This document shows positions 11,627 through 22,754 of a DNA stretch of 64,000 nucleotides, piece after piece. Where the stretch lies: assembly GCA_963921825.1 (NCBI GenBank), contig OY997593.1, positions 60,992,039-61,056,038 of the forward strand. The letters are read 5' to 3'. Under the pieces are notes generated by a model. It did no database searches. It saw only the letters and a list, made by a program, of their open reading frames with translations, and was not told where the DNA came from. Every line of letters begins with the position of its first letter. The stretch's first letter is position 1. This DNA comes from Erodium maritimum (Eukaryota > Streptophyta > Magnoliopsida > Geraniales > Geraniaceae). The translations under genes and the position numbers were made by a program.

Positions 11627-12050
11627 AGTTGGTATTAGAGTATGTATGGTTTGCGTTGCTTACACATTTTTTTTCTGTCTCGGCATTTACAAGATTCCAT
11701 AATACTTTTTCTTACTCCTGGATAATTTGTTTCGTCTTCGATCTCAACAACGCATGTCCCTCATTATTTTTGCGATAAAGATCACATGACCAATGTCCTA
11801 CCTACTATGGAAGTAATAATTTTATTTTTTTGCTGAACATGTTGTCCCTATACGACCTCTTGTGTCCAACAATGTCATCGCCCCCGTCAACTATTGTTGA
11901 TGTTCCGACAAAAGTATCATCTTCTAATCCGGATTATCTGTTATGGTATCATAAAATCAAGTTTTATGACCTTATTTTGAAGTATGTTCAACTTCATGAC
12001 CTCCATATTATGATATCAAGTTGTTTGTTTTGGTTTCATCTACTTAACTT
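11627..12050 (+). mobile_element. Copia leader and gag remnant
   Basis: GTTGGTATTAGAGTA at about 11628 resembles the initiator-tRNA-Met primer site of plant Copia elements (TGGTATCAGAGC) with changes. About 240 bases downstream an open frame from about 11872 reads STIVDVPTKVSSSNPDYLLWYHKIKF. This matches the NPDYLLWY motif near the N-terminus of many plant Copia gag proteins. The rest of gag is lost. An LTR may occupy about 11060-11626, but no paired copy is present to prove it. Confidence 0.45.
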
Positions 12051-12867
12051 ATGAATTTACGTTATTACCCTTACTTAAACCCCTATTTTTTTTCTTATCT
12101 ATTACCCCAAAATTCCACTTTGTTTTTATGTATTAATCTTTTATGTAAGTGAAATTAACTTTGTATCCTTACTTCAATTACACCCAATAACCGTTCCTTT
12201 CAAGTGTCGATCCAATCAATTCTAAGATCGAAAACCTCATTCTTCTTCTTCTTTTTCTTGAGCACCACTCTATTCGATTCGACTTCTTTTACAACATCCA
12301 TTCACATAAGTTTTCTGAGAACGAATATCGTCGGCACCGAGAACCCAATGAATCTGTCGCTCGAGCTATCCAGGCTCATCCATGATCTAGGTACATACAT
12401 TGATACACTTTTTCCCATATTGTTTAGAGTTATGTGTAGACTGTGCATGTGTAGCTAGGTTAGGGCTTATGATTGCTCATTGTTCCTAGCTCATACGTAT
12501 ATAATGTAATGTATTTATATGGAAACATAATTGGAAATTGGTGGTACTGTGTGTTGAGGTTCCCATTATGTTACTGGTACACAATATAAGAAATTTATTC
12601 TGAGTATCAGATTTTTTTTATTATGCAATTTAACCTTGTATCGATATTTTATCCCTAATATTGTTATTTGTATTTTGCAATTTAACCCATTATCAAGGTT
12701 TTATTATGTAATTTAACTTGGTATCAGGGATTTATTCCCAATACTGGTTTGTGTATTATGCAATTCAAAACTCCAGTAAACCACAATAATTCCCTCGGAA
12801 CATGCTAATATTGACCAAGGACTCCCGTATTTAAGGGAAGATATCTACAAGAAGTCAACCAGTTTCA
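12051..12867. repeat. AT-rich stretch with degenerate repeats
   Basis: Between about 12610 and 12775 four diverged units share TATTATGCAATTTAAC. A short open frame begins at 12348 (MNLSLELSRLIHDLG) before a GT-like site. It could be an early exon of the DUF1985/Ulp1 gene downstream, but this is not supported by any domain match. Confidence 0.4.
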
Positions 12868-12963
12868 ATGGAAAGGACCATCCAGCCTCAATTTGCAAGG
12901 TTGAAGGATAACAATATGCACCTTAATGAACTGAGAAGAACTCAATTTGGTCTCATGGTGAAC
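12868..12963 (+). pseudogene. DUF1985 gene, candidate upstream exon
   Basis: An ATG opens MERTIQPQFARLKDNNMHLN followed by ELRRTQFGLMVN, and then the sequence runs into GTATATAT at 12964. The LRRTQFG core resembles the start of DUF1985 (L..T.FGHFL). The following (AT)n, (AG)n and foldback element would form the intron up to the AG at 13521. Confidence 0.45.

Positions 12964-13027
<64 letters not shown>
12964..13027. repeat. (AT)n(AG)n microsatellite
   Basis: About 21 AT units are followed by about 10 AG units. A second (TA)n tract flanks the other side of the adjoining foldback element (13484-13511). Confidence 0.95.
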
Positions 13028-13476
13028 TTGGTATCAGGTACAAACCACCCCTTATTGTGCAAACTACGAACCAACATGAGCCATAGGATCCCCCCAAAAT
13101 GATGTCAGCAGAGCGCACCAGATGCTGACACGTGGACAATAAATATATAAAACACCGCACCTTATTGTGCAAACTACGAACTCACCAGGTGCTGACACGT
13201 GGGCACGCGCGCTGCTGGTGCGCGCGCGCAGAGTACTAATAGTATGTGCAGCACGATGCTGATAGTTTGCGCGCACAGTGCTGATAGTTTGCATTTGTAC
13301 TAAACTATCAGCACTGTACTTGTAAACGATCAGCATCCGCGCGCGCGCGCAGGCAAAGGGCGCGCGAAGCGGCCACGTGTCAGCATCGTGCGCGCTCTGC
13401 TGACGTCACTTTGACCGCATCTTGTGGCTTAGATTGGTTTACAGTTTGCACAATAAGGATGGTTTTTACTGGATAA

Positions 13477-13480
<4 letters not shown>
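13028..13480. mobile_element. Foldback element between two TA tracts
   Basis: The left arm reads ACAAACCACCCCTTATTGTG then CAAACTACGAACCAA. Its inverse is found at the right end (TTGGTTTACAGTTTGCACAA then TAAGGATGGTTTTTACTGG), giving diverged terminal inverted repeats of about 130 bp that also include GATGCTGACACGTGG. The left-arm motif recurs internally at 13160-13200. The middle is rich in CGCG runs. It has no coding capacity. The flanking TA tracts recall MITE families that sit in TA microsatellites. Confidence 0.7.
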
Positions 13481-13514
<34 letters not shown>

Positions 13515-13521
13515 CATTTCA

Positions 13522-14075
13522 GTTCTTGTGGGCGCTTATGTTTAGTGAAGCCGATGTCAACAGAACATTGGAGAGGTTGTTTGCTATAAATAGGATGCCA
13601 ATGAGATTCTCCTTGGAGGACTATTCTCTTATAATGGGTTCCCGTGGGGAGGAGTTCCCATTGATGGAGTTTCAAAAAGAAATTACTTGGATTCAATATT
13701 TTTGGAGAAACACTTCCCGAATGTTCTGGCTAATAAGAAAAACATGGAACGGAAATTGAAGGAGTTAGTTGATGACTTCTTACAGAAGGGACATCTTAAG
13801 GTGGTTGACATGGATATTATCAGAGCGTCGTTGTTGTTTCTTGTTGGAGTAGGTTTGACCCCCAAGGACAAATCCGACAATGTAATCGATAAAAGAGCTC
13901 TGTCATTGATTGATGACGTGTAGAAGTTCAACAATTCCCTTGGGGAACTATTTGCTTCAAGTATATGTTGAAGTATGTGAAGCACACAGGGGTGGTTAGT
14001 AAAGCTAACGCACATGTTGTTACTAAGGGAAAGAAGAAAGAGGACACATGAGCATATTCTGGTTTTATGCATACC
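13522..14075 (+). pseudogene. DUF1985-like domain, frameshifted
   Basis: After TTTCATTTCAG one reads ALMFSEADVNRTLERLFAIN, then RMPMRFSLEDYSLIMGS, matching the DUF1985 pattern (P..F.L.E..L..GL). A frameshift near 13687 continues as FLEKHFPNVLANKKNMERKL, then DFLQKGHLKVVDMDIIRASL, LFLVGVGLTPKDKSDNVIDK and RALSLIDDV. A second shift at about 13920 continues as QQFPWGTICFKYMLKYVK. The order ...LYFLEGVLL..K......DD...FN.FPWG is diagnostic of DUF1985. Confidence 0.75.
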
Positions 14076-14411
14076 ATAACAGTAAGCAAAATGTCATTAT
14101 GTTTATTTGAAATTATTTAAGTTGTGTACATGGAGTTTATCACAATTTTTGTTGTGCGTATGCATGTATTGACATTACAATGCATACCTGCATTAAGCGG
14201 TGTCCTTAGTGTAGCTCGTCCCGATAGAAATCATTTGTCGAGGATGTGCAGATGGGCCAAGGCGCATATAGACTGTCATTCTACGATGCAGTGAAAAAGG
14301 CGTTGGACAGGGCTAAGCCTGAGGTTAACAATTTATATTTATTTAGATTAAGATTTAGATTTGAACTGTTGGATATGTTGAAATGTGTTTTTCTATTTAT
14401 TTTGTAGTTCT

Positions 14412-14672
14412 TGCCCTCGTAATGTCGTTTATGTCCTAGTAATGTGGTTAATGCCTTAGTATAGGGGTGTATGTCCTAGCACTGTGGTGTATATCCTAGT
14501 ACTGGGGTGTATTTCCTAGCACTGGGGTTTACGTACTAGTAATGTGGCTTATGTTCCATAATACTAGGGTTTATGTTCTAGTAATGTGGTTTATGTCATA
14601 GTAATATGGGTTTATATCCTAGTAATGTGGTTTATCCCCTAGTACTGTGGTTTATGTCCTCAAATGGTGTAT
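14412..14672 (+). repeat. 20-bp minisatellite in intron
   Basis: About twelve and a half degenerate units of TGTCCTAGTAATGTGGTTTA are arranged head to tail, between an exon-like block ending near 14320 and the AG at 14693. Units differ from each other by 1-6 bases, so the array is old. Confidence 0.9.
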
Positions 14673-14689
14673 AATGTTATTTTTTTTTG

Positions 14690-15613
14690 TCAGACAATTA
14701 TAACCATCCTAGTGCCTAGTGATGCAGAAAGATCCCATCCATACATATATAATTTTTCTAACGAGATGAAGGAATTGAACCTGAATCCAGAGTTGGATGG
14801 GATAGTGAAGACGTCGCATTGAAGAAGATGGAGGCGATATTCAATGGACATCCTCTGGCATTGAAGAAGACGTCGAAGAAGATGTTGGAACTACAAATAA
14901 GGCTACTGATGAGCCAATGGATCACTTAAAAAAATTCAAGGCAGAGGTGAAGGAGGATCGGAAAAGCTTGAATGATGAGCGTAAAAGCTTTAAGTCAGAG
15001 GTGAAGGATGGGCTTAAAAGGTTAAACGTTGAGAAGAAGGAATATTTTGAACTCGTGATGGAATGGAAGATGAAGGCTGATTTGAAAGGTCCTAGTGAGA
15101 AAGAAGCTAGCGATGAAGAAGACAAGGAATTGCAAAAGGGAAATGATGATGTAGAAGAAGGAGATGTAGAAGAAGGTGACATTCAAGTGAATATGACAAA
15201 GAATGAAGGCCTTCATGGGGGTGATTCCAATGTTGATATGGATAGTATAGAGAATGGAGACCCTCATGAGGCTGAACCTGCCACATACATCAATTCTATG
15301 GAAATTGTGGTATATAAACCTGCACCTACACCACAAGAATGGATATTGTGGGTTGCACCTACACCTACACCTACATCGTCAACGAGAAGGAGAAAGTTAT
15401 TAGATCTCAGATGTGCACATGAATCATCGAAGAAGATGAAGTTATCAGATCCCATCATGACGTGGTCATCGTCCAAGAATAAGATGAAGTTTGCAAAGAA
15501 GAATTTTTTATTTCATAACAATGTTAGTCTTAGTGCCCGTAGTTCAATTGTAAACATCCAAATGCATATATCATCGTTAGAATTAAAATTAAAGCGACTT
15601 TATACTACTTATG
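14690..15613 (+). pseudogene. Charged coiled-coil exon of the DUF1985/Ulp1 gene
   Basis: After TTTTTTTGTCAG the frame reads TIITILVPSDAERSHPYIYN. Further on an open stretch (14908-15613) is rich in Lys/Glu and predicted coiled coil (DHLKKFKAEVKEDRKSLNDE), followed by an acidic linker and a PTPTPTSSTRRRK segment. Between them near 14820 a stop and frame change occur. The frame is cut at about 15614 by the LTR-like insertion. The partner sequence resumes at about 21692. Confidence 0.6.
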
Positions 15614-16784
15614 TGTTGGAGTGATATATTGATGGGTGTTCGATCTGTGTCCACAAAATAAAAAGAACCATAGATCGGGATAGATCACACTCGATGGTTC
15701 CCTAGTCAACAAGCTTCACTAGAAGCGACTAGTTCGAAATATGACTCTTTATGGCTTAGTTCTATTAGCCATTTGAATGAGATTCTGGAGTATGATCCTA
15801 GATATCATGTGGGACATGATATTGAACGACCCAACCTGAATATTTTTCATAGATCTAGTCATGAACTTATTCAGTGTCGTAGCTTGTCATGTATCCTTAG
15901 ACCAAGGAGTCTTTGTGACCACTATGCAGTAAACAACTAAGTTTGACATGAGCCTAATGTTGCCCGTAACATGGCTTCCATAACGGCCACGATTAGCTTG
16001 GGGACGGACTGCATGAGTGACACAAAAGATGATCAAGGGATTTATCCTTCATATTATGATATGGGAAAGATACCGATTCTCAGCCGCTTGATCGAGAGTG
16101 ACTGAAAGAATAACATAGCCATGCACATGATATTATGTATCATATATTCAGTTATCTCACATATCAAGGAACAATGATTGAGAATAATAAGGATGACAAC
16201 TTTATGCCTTATCTCAATCAGGATATCAGTGAAAAAAGGATAATGGCAGGGACGACGAAAAGGTTAGAATCGACTAAAGGGTCGATTCTCTATGTAGTGT
16301 CAAGAATTACTAATTCTCGTTAGTTTCGACTTATGTAGGATCAAGTAAAATTGAATTTTACGTTGATCTACTGACATGTATAAACCTAAGGACAAACCCG
16401 AGGATGAAACCCATTAACAAAATGATGGAGAATGGCCAAGTGGAAAGTTGACACGGGACATGACAAAAACTGGATTTTGGGTCATAAGACGTGAGTGATA
16501 AGGATATTACGGATCAAGACAAGACTTGGGGTCTTAGGAACGATCTCATAGGATAATGTTGGACATATCCGAAGTGAAAAGGGTTAGAGACGATAAAAGC
16601 GTCATAGGACCTCGGTAGGAGTGGCAGTGGGGCCCACCCACAAGTCCGTCCCAATGGGCGGCCCAAGTCTTCATAGGCCAATGGATTAGCTAGTTGAGTA
16701 TTGACTAGATGAATCAAACTAAGTTAGTTAGTTAGTTAGTAACTAGTTGGGACCTTGTTTCCACTAACTTACTAATTAAATAAA

Positions 16785-19700
16785 GGGTTAAATACTTTTT
16801 GGTACCCTTATGTTCGGTCCACGAACGTTTTGGTATACTTATGTTCGGTCAATGAACATTTTGGTACCCTTATGATTTTTTATTCCAATTTGGTACCCTT
16901 ATGTTCGATCCACAGATATTTTGAGTCTTTGGGGTTAAAAAACTAACAGAGGAAATTAAAATGACCATTTTACTTTTTGCTATTACAGTTGACTTTTGAC
17001 TTAAAAGTAAAAAGATCATCATACCCTCAATTATATATTGAATTTCATTAACATTTTAATTAATTATTAATAATATCATTAATTTTTTTACTAATTTTTA
17101 TTTTTTTGTTTTACTAATTTTTTATTTTTAAATTTCTTTTATTTTTTTCTTCATAATTTCCATCATTTATATTTAAAATTACTTTTAAATTTCATATATA
17201 TATATATATATATATAAGTATATTTATATTTGATTACTGATTTTAATTCATTATTTCTTATTTATTTCTTTACTAATTTACAAAAAAAACATTTCTACAT
17301 CGTTTAATTCTGCAAAAAACAGAAATCAGAAATCAATACATCGTTGAATCCTGCAAAAATCAGAAATCAATACACAAAATGAACAACAAAACCCCTTTCA
17401 AACATAAATTGAAACGCAAAATGAACAAAAAATCCCCTTTCAAACAGAAATTGAAATGGTACGAAAACCCCATGATCCCCTTTCCTTTTGAAGTTGAGAT
17501 GGAGAGAATCGGTTCATGTGTTTCAAACTGTTCTGCAGATGTGGTTGGAGCAGGCGTGGCTGAGGACGGCAAGGAGGAGCATGCGTGGTTGAGGAAGCAA
17601 TCGTGACCTGAACTTTCCGCCGCCCGTGACCTTACATCGCCGCCGCTGCTCGTGCGTTCGAGGAACCCTCACCGGAGAACAGATTTGAGCAGAAACCGAG
17701 CTCCTCGCCTCCGAGCACGAAGCCCTGACAAGCGCCATTCCTTTGAGCACGAATCATATACTATCGGTTTTCTTCTCCGGCGAGACGAGGTGTGAAGACC
17801 GCTCCGGTTAAAAAGGTTTAATTTATTAAATTTAATCGTTCAGAGCGTCGAGGTTGAAAAAGTACCGGGTCGGTTGTTGGTATCGTCGTAGTGGGAAATT
17901 GGAGCGAAGCTTGAGAACTTTTGCAAAAAAAAAAAAAGGGAGTTGGACCGGGCAGACCCGACTCGACCCGCAGACCCGAGCCAAGGCTGCGCGCGGGCCA
18001 GACAAGGCCCGATCCCGTCTTTCCTCGTAGTTGGGCCGTGAGGCCCACTTCCCGTCTGAGGCCCAAAGCGTTGCCTGGCCCGCGTTTATAAACGCATTTC
18101 TTTTAGGGTTTCATAGCATTTCCTCTCTCTCCCACTTCGTTTCGCGCAGCTTTCTTGAACCCACTCACTCCTTCTCTCTCCCCACCTTCGCCGTACCTCT
18201 CTCACCGTCTCTCTCCCCTCTCGCCTCCCATCCTCTCCCTTGTATCGTCGGCGTTCTCGTCCCGAGCCCCTCTCTCCCTCTTCGTCCTCTCAGAGACCGA
18301 GCCCTCGCGACCCTCTCTCCCTCGTATCGCCGGCGCCGCCGTCTCTTCCAGGGCCGTCGTCGCCATCCTCGTCCTCGAGCCCCTCCTATTCTTTCACGGG
18401 CGTTGCCGTCGCCATGAGCGTCCTGCCGAGGCGAGCTCGCCGGTGCGCTCACCAGATCCAAGATCCTTGTCGGTCTCGTCCGGATCTGAGGCGAATCTCC
18501 GTCGTACTCCACCACTCCCTCGACCTCCCTCTACCTCGAGCCGTCGTCCCTTCCCCGCACCGCTCTAGATCCAACGCACAGACGTCGTCCACCACCGTCA
18601 TCCTTTCCTTACGGTGAGCGTCGCAACCGTGAGTTTTGGTCGTCGGCGTCTCCGCCGGTGGCCGGCCGGAATGCAAACCGAGCCTTTCTCCCGTTCCTCC
18701 TTCTTCTTTTGTTCCCGTGCGTTTTTTTTCTTTGATCTGGACGTTTTGGAGACGAAAGTGAATCAGAAAATTAATGAAATTAATTTTGTTAAAAGAAATT
18801 AAAATAAACTCGTATTTAAATTAAAGGGGTTCAAAAAAGATTAAAACGAAAAACAAATTTGAGTAATTTTTTTTGGTTTTGGACTGTTGAACAAATCCGA
18901 GAACTTGTGGGACTGTTGAATGGTTTTTGGAGACGTGCAATGAATAAACTGGACGTTTTAATTGGACTTAGAACGGGACAAAAGTGGGAACGCTGAATTG
19001 GACCTCGGGATTCGTGCCCCGGAACCCGCACCTCGGCGAACTGTGCCCCGAAAACCGTACCTCGGGAATCGTGGTTCGACAACCATGCCTTAGGATCTGT
19101 GCATTGGGAATCGTGCCTCGAGAAACGTGCATCGGGTTTGTGCTCGGGACTCGAGTACTCGAACCCGATTCGTCGTATAATCCCGCTTTTAGCCCGCTCG
19201 AGTTGAAAGACAATTGTTGAACTTAAATCGAACCCGTCGTAACTTTTAATTCAACCTTGGAACCGTTGTTGATTATCGCTTTCCGTGTTAACTTAGAGTC
19301 CGGCTTCGATCGAAGAGAAGATCGGAGGTAGCGAGCCAGGACGTCAGGAGCTAGGAGACGTAGCTATTGTTCTTCGGTTGAGATAGGGAACGTAGCGGAT
19401 ACCGGTTTAATTGCGGAAAGTTACTAGTATGCATACTAGGAATAATAAAACTGGAACGATCGTTTATATTAGATAATAACCGGACGAGTCTTAGTACATG
19501 TAAGATTCGATTCACTAGTTTAGCCGCTTTCAATACTTGGGAAACCGTCGTGCTGGTAGATCGGCCATGTCGAGCCGTAGGTTGTGTGCTGATTGAATTG
19601 CCTGTTATTGTTTGAAATGCATGCTGTGTGACCTGGCGTCGTTAAGTTAAGAGTTAAGAATTAGTAAATCCGTTGAGCATGTTGTTGCTGTGTGTGGGCG

Positions 19701-21336
19701 AGTGTGTCGTGTTTGTTATGATGTGAACCCTTGGATGTGATATGGTCGGGTGAGTGATAGACCGACGTGATGTGTTGTGGTACGATTGTTGGGCTTGGTA
19801 AGCCCTGTTTAATTATGGCATTGTGATGTGTGATATTATCTTGATGTGTGTTCCGAGGAGTTGTTTTTGGTATGGTACCTACGACCGAGGGGGCACGCCG
19901 GTGTAGGGTAGTACCTAGGCCGACGGTGTGGTCCCACGTATGCGCGGTCCCCCGGGTAGTGGTTCCGATACGATACCTACATTGAGGGGGTAGTCCGATG
20001 TGGGATATCTAGGCCAACGGTTACGTGATCAGTGCTTTACCCGAAAGAGTGCCGGGAAAGCTGTGTTGTCTGTCCGTTCCCCGAAGGAGTGCCGGGAAGA
20101 TGTCTAGGCCGATGGAGATTCCGGTATGACGTATTGAGATTGTGCCCCGTGTGTTTGCCGGGAAGATATCTAGGCCGATGCTGTGTGTTTCGGTACGATA
20201 TGATAGAGTCGGGCTGTGGAAAGCCGGCGGAGTATGGGACTGCGGTACGGGACGTTTATGTGATTTTACTGTTTACTTTGTGCTTGATGACCTGTTAAAT
20301 GATGTGGTTGCCGTTTGTGCTTGTTCGTTGAGTATGTTTATGAGTGTGGGTTGGACTTGAGTTGAGGATTGTGGTTACGAGTTCCGTTGGAAATTAGTTG
20401 TGTGTTGTACTAGTATGCCCTAATTGGACGGTTACCCGTGGTGGTGAGCGCTTGCTTATAACCTTAACTACTTTTCCTACTGAGCGAAAGCTTACCCCCT
20501 GAATTTGTTGTTTTTCAGGTTCTAAGCGGGAAGTGTACTAGCCGGATGCTCGATGCTTAGGAGCTTACGAGGGTCTTAGGCTAGATAGTCTAGAGACGTA
20601 CCATTAGCTGTAGAACTATTTTACCGTGGTTTTACCGAGCTGTGACTCGCGTCGTTGTTTAAAGTTTTAAACTACTATTTGAGATCTGTTTTTACTTTAC
20701 TTTCATTTAAATTTATCATTGTTTTAGTTCACGTCTCGAGTCCGATCAAAACCGGATTTGGGGCGTGACACGAGGTCAATCAACGGCGACTTCTCGAGCT
20801 CCGGATCTGCTCGCCTCAATTACCAGATTTGTTCACCGTCTCCCATGGTAGTTTTCGTTGCCAGAGGATATAACCTCGCCGCCTGGAACCCTCGCCGTCG
20901 TGGACGACTCGCTCAGATGAACCACAAATGTACACGATGAAAAACACGAAATAGGGGGTCTGGGTAGTAGATGTATTTGTGGTTTTTTTGTTTATTTATG
21001 TTATTTATTAAAAAAAATTAAATCAATTAATTATGTTATTTCTTTATTTTGTTTTTTTAATTATTTATTGTATTATACTTGAGGGTATAATGGTAATTTT
21101 ATGTATCAAATTGATAAGGCCAAATTGGAAAAGGGCAAAATCGTCATTTCACACTTCACTTAACTGCACATGAGGTCACATGACTAACTTATTTGGAATA
21201 TTCCGTTAGTTTCCTAACAAAATGACTCAAAATGTCCATGGACCGAACATAAAGGTAATAAATTGGAATAAAAAAATCATAAGAGTACCAAAACATTTGT
21301 GCACTGAACATAAAGGTACCATAATGTATTTAACCC
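16785..21336. mobile_element. MULE, non-autonomous, TSD TTAAATAAA
   Basis: Terminal inverted repeats of about 200 bp start GGGTTAAATAC and contain repeated TTGGTACCCTTATGTTCGGT motifs on both arms. A perfect 9-bp duplication TTAAATAAA flanks them (16776-16784 and 21337-21345), the Mutator-superfamily hallmark. Without the nested solo LTR and its TSD it is 1,567 bp and encodes no transposase. The interior around 17380-17790 and 20771-20940 has GC-richer, gene-like composition (for example MNNKTPFKHKLKRKMN), so it may have captured host sequence (Pack-MULE type). That is inference. Confidence 0.88.
17791..20770 (+). mobile_element. Solo gypsy LTR (copy C) with TSD CGAGG
   Basis: The copy starts TGTGAAGACCGC and ends GGGGCGTGACA. 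CGAGG is duplicated at 17786-17790 and 20771-20775. The promoter-like TTTATAAA is near 18085, followed by a CT-rich leader. The donor position reads TTGAG|ATAGGGAA at 19382/19383, so the GT is mutated here. The palindrome-like TGAGCGAAAGCTTACCCC is at 20481-20498, and an acceptor-like TTGTTTTTCAG ends at 20518. Short tandem repeats with CTCGGGAATCGTG (about 19000-19140) and GCCGGGAAGATATCTAGGCC (about 19900-20200) fill the interval. Confidence 0.92.
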
Positions 21337-21691
21337 TTAAATAAAAGTCCACTATCTTAATTAACTAAGACACTTGGCTTGTGATGAGAGATTAATAAGG
21401 TGCTGGTCACCACTTATCTCTACATGCAAGACACTTAGTCATTCAACACATGCATAAGAGTGTTGAAACAAAAGAGAACATTAGTCTACTTCTTCTCTTT
21501 TTCTTCTCCTTGGCCGAACCCCCCAAGAGCTCCATATTGTTGTTGTGTTTTTGAGTTCTAAATCAAGAACTACGTGGTTTTGATTTCTTGGAGGATACAT
21601 AGGCATCTTGGAGACTCAAGCCATATATCCTCCTTTATTATTCCGCTGCGAGTTGGTTCCTTTCCTACCTTGCCTCGAGACCCAACAAACA

Positions 21692-22754
21692 AGGATAAGA
21701 TGAAGGAAGTTGTGATTACATAGGAAGAGGAATGTGATGAAAAACGTGAATTGGACCCTCTTAGACAGATTTGTAATTCCTATTATAATGTTTTTGTGGA
21801 GCTGAGAAAAGTGGTTAAAGTTGATTCGAAAAAAGAACATGAGATATATTCACCATATGGGCCAATAACTCAGAAATACTTGAATGACCTAATCATGAGG
21901 CACACCTGGCTAAATATGTAAGGAAGCTATAAATTTATTATATTCACTTTATCTTTATATTACTTACTAATATTGTTTATTTACTAAAGATTTCTCACAT
22001 TATGGCTATGCATGCAACATCTTCAAGATGTCCTCCACAGAACAAGAAAGCGGAAACTTGAATACTCTCAATTGTACTACCAAGATATTGTAGTGTTGGA
22101 TGCTATTTTCAACCAATTCATCACAGAAGATCATAAGAAGTTCACCAAGTTGACACATGTTAAACAATCAAAGCACCAACTGGACGTGAAAATAATGAAA
22201 TATAACAGAGGTCATTATCCGGCTCTATAAAAGAAGAAATGGGATGAAGCCAAGACAGTATACTTTCCAGTGAACTTCAATAACATGCATTGGATCACGG
22301 TGGTTTTTGATTTGGAAGGAAGAAACCTTTGTGTATACGATTCAAATGTGAACCTCACGACGGAGCGAACTATGGATGAAATTATGAAGCCTTACCTTGA
22401 TATTTTTCCACTCAGAATTGCCCAATATAGAAATGAGAACTAGACCTCTTGCGACAGAGTGAAGTGGACATACACCAGGCTGCATAATCTTCACCAAAAT
22501 AAAAGTTATGAAACTCTAATCACCATATAAGATTTTTTTTTTCTTTTCTTTTCTAAAGATGAATCGTTTCCTCTCATTTTAACTTGAGTTTGTTTGGAAC
22601 AGGGGAGGGGATTTTTGACTCTACACGATAAAGTACATCAAGTTGTTACTCCAACGCAAAACGGTGAATGAATATATGATTGAGCATAACATTCTCACCT
22701 TTCGTCGTAAGTTCTGTGTGGATGTACCGAATAACTTTATGTATCCACTAGATT
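21692..22754 (+). pseudogene. Ulp1 protease part (C48 family), broken
   Basis: Downstream of the LTR-like insertion, ELDPLRQICNSYYNVFVELR is followed by a region ending before GTAAGG at about 21919. The next block (from about 21990) ends with VYFPVNFNNMHWITVVFDLE, GRNLCVYDSNVNLT and KPYLDIFPLRIAQYRNEN. The catalytic His (HW at 22288-22293) and Asp (YDS at about 22339) of Ulp1 are kept. The catalytic Cys region cannot be aligned with confidence after the stop at about 22441. A last block at 22600-22754 reads KLLLQRKTVNEYMIEHNILT and FRRKFCVDVPNNF, the usual C-terminal tail. Stops at 22228 and 22441 are disabling. Confidence 0.72.

Larger units (their letters stand above)
15614..21687 (+). mobile_element. 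LTR-like insertion, itself interrupted
   Basis: The insertion begins TGTTGGAG and ends ACCCAACA, giving TG...CA ends with partly inverse termini. It separates two parts of one coding gene. Without the nested MULE it would be about 1.5 kb. No gag or pol is seen, so it is best read as a solo LTR or a non-autonomous LTR element. I could not find a convincing 5-bp TSD (TTATG on the left, AACAA on the right), so the exact edges are uncertain; TGATGGGT at 15630 is an alternative start. Confidence 0.5.
12868..22754 (+). pseudogene. DUF1985/Ulp1-type gene, broken by nested transposons
   Basis: Pieces in order give a DUF1985-like N-terminal part (12868-14075), a charged coiled-coil part (14690-15613) and an Ulp1 (C48 cysteine protease) part (21692-22754). 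In plants this combination is common in MULE and other transposon-borne genes as well as in host relatives. SUMO-protease activity is the family function. Several frameshifts (near 13687 and 13920) and in-frame stops (22228, 22441) make it non-functional. A 6-kb LTR-like insertion splits the coiled-coil part from the protease. AG|exon junctions at 13521 and 14693 suggest the original gene was spliced. Confidence 0.7.

Noticed and set aside
12865..13172. Small ORFs with YIYIYIY stretches
   Set aside because: Translations of an AT microsatellite.
14412..14672. CRISPR-like array
   Set aside because: Units are directly contiguous and degenerate, with no spacers, in a plant nuclear sequence. It is a minisatellite.
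18031..18617. Several overlapping proline/serine-rich frames
   Set aside because: They lie in the CT-rich leader of solo LTR C and have the same composition effect as in LTR A.
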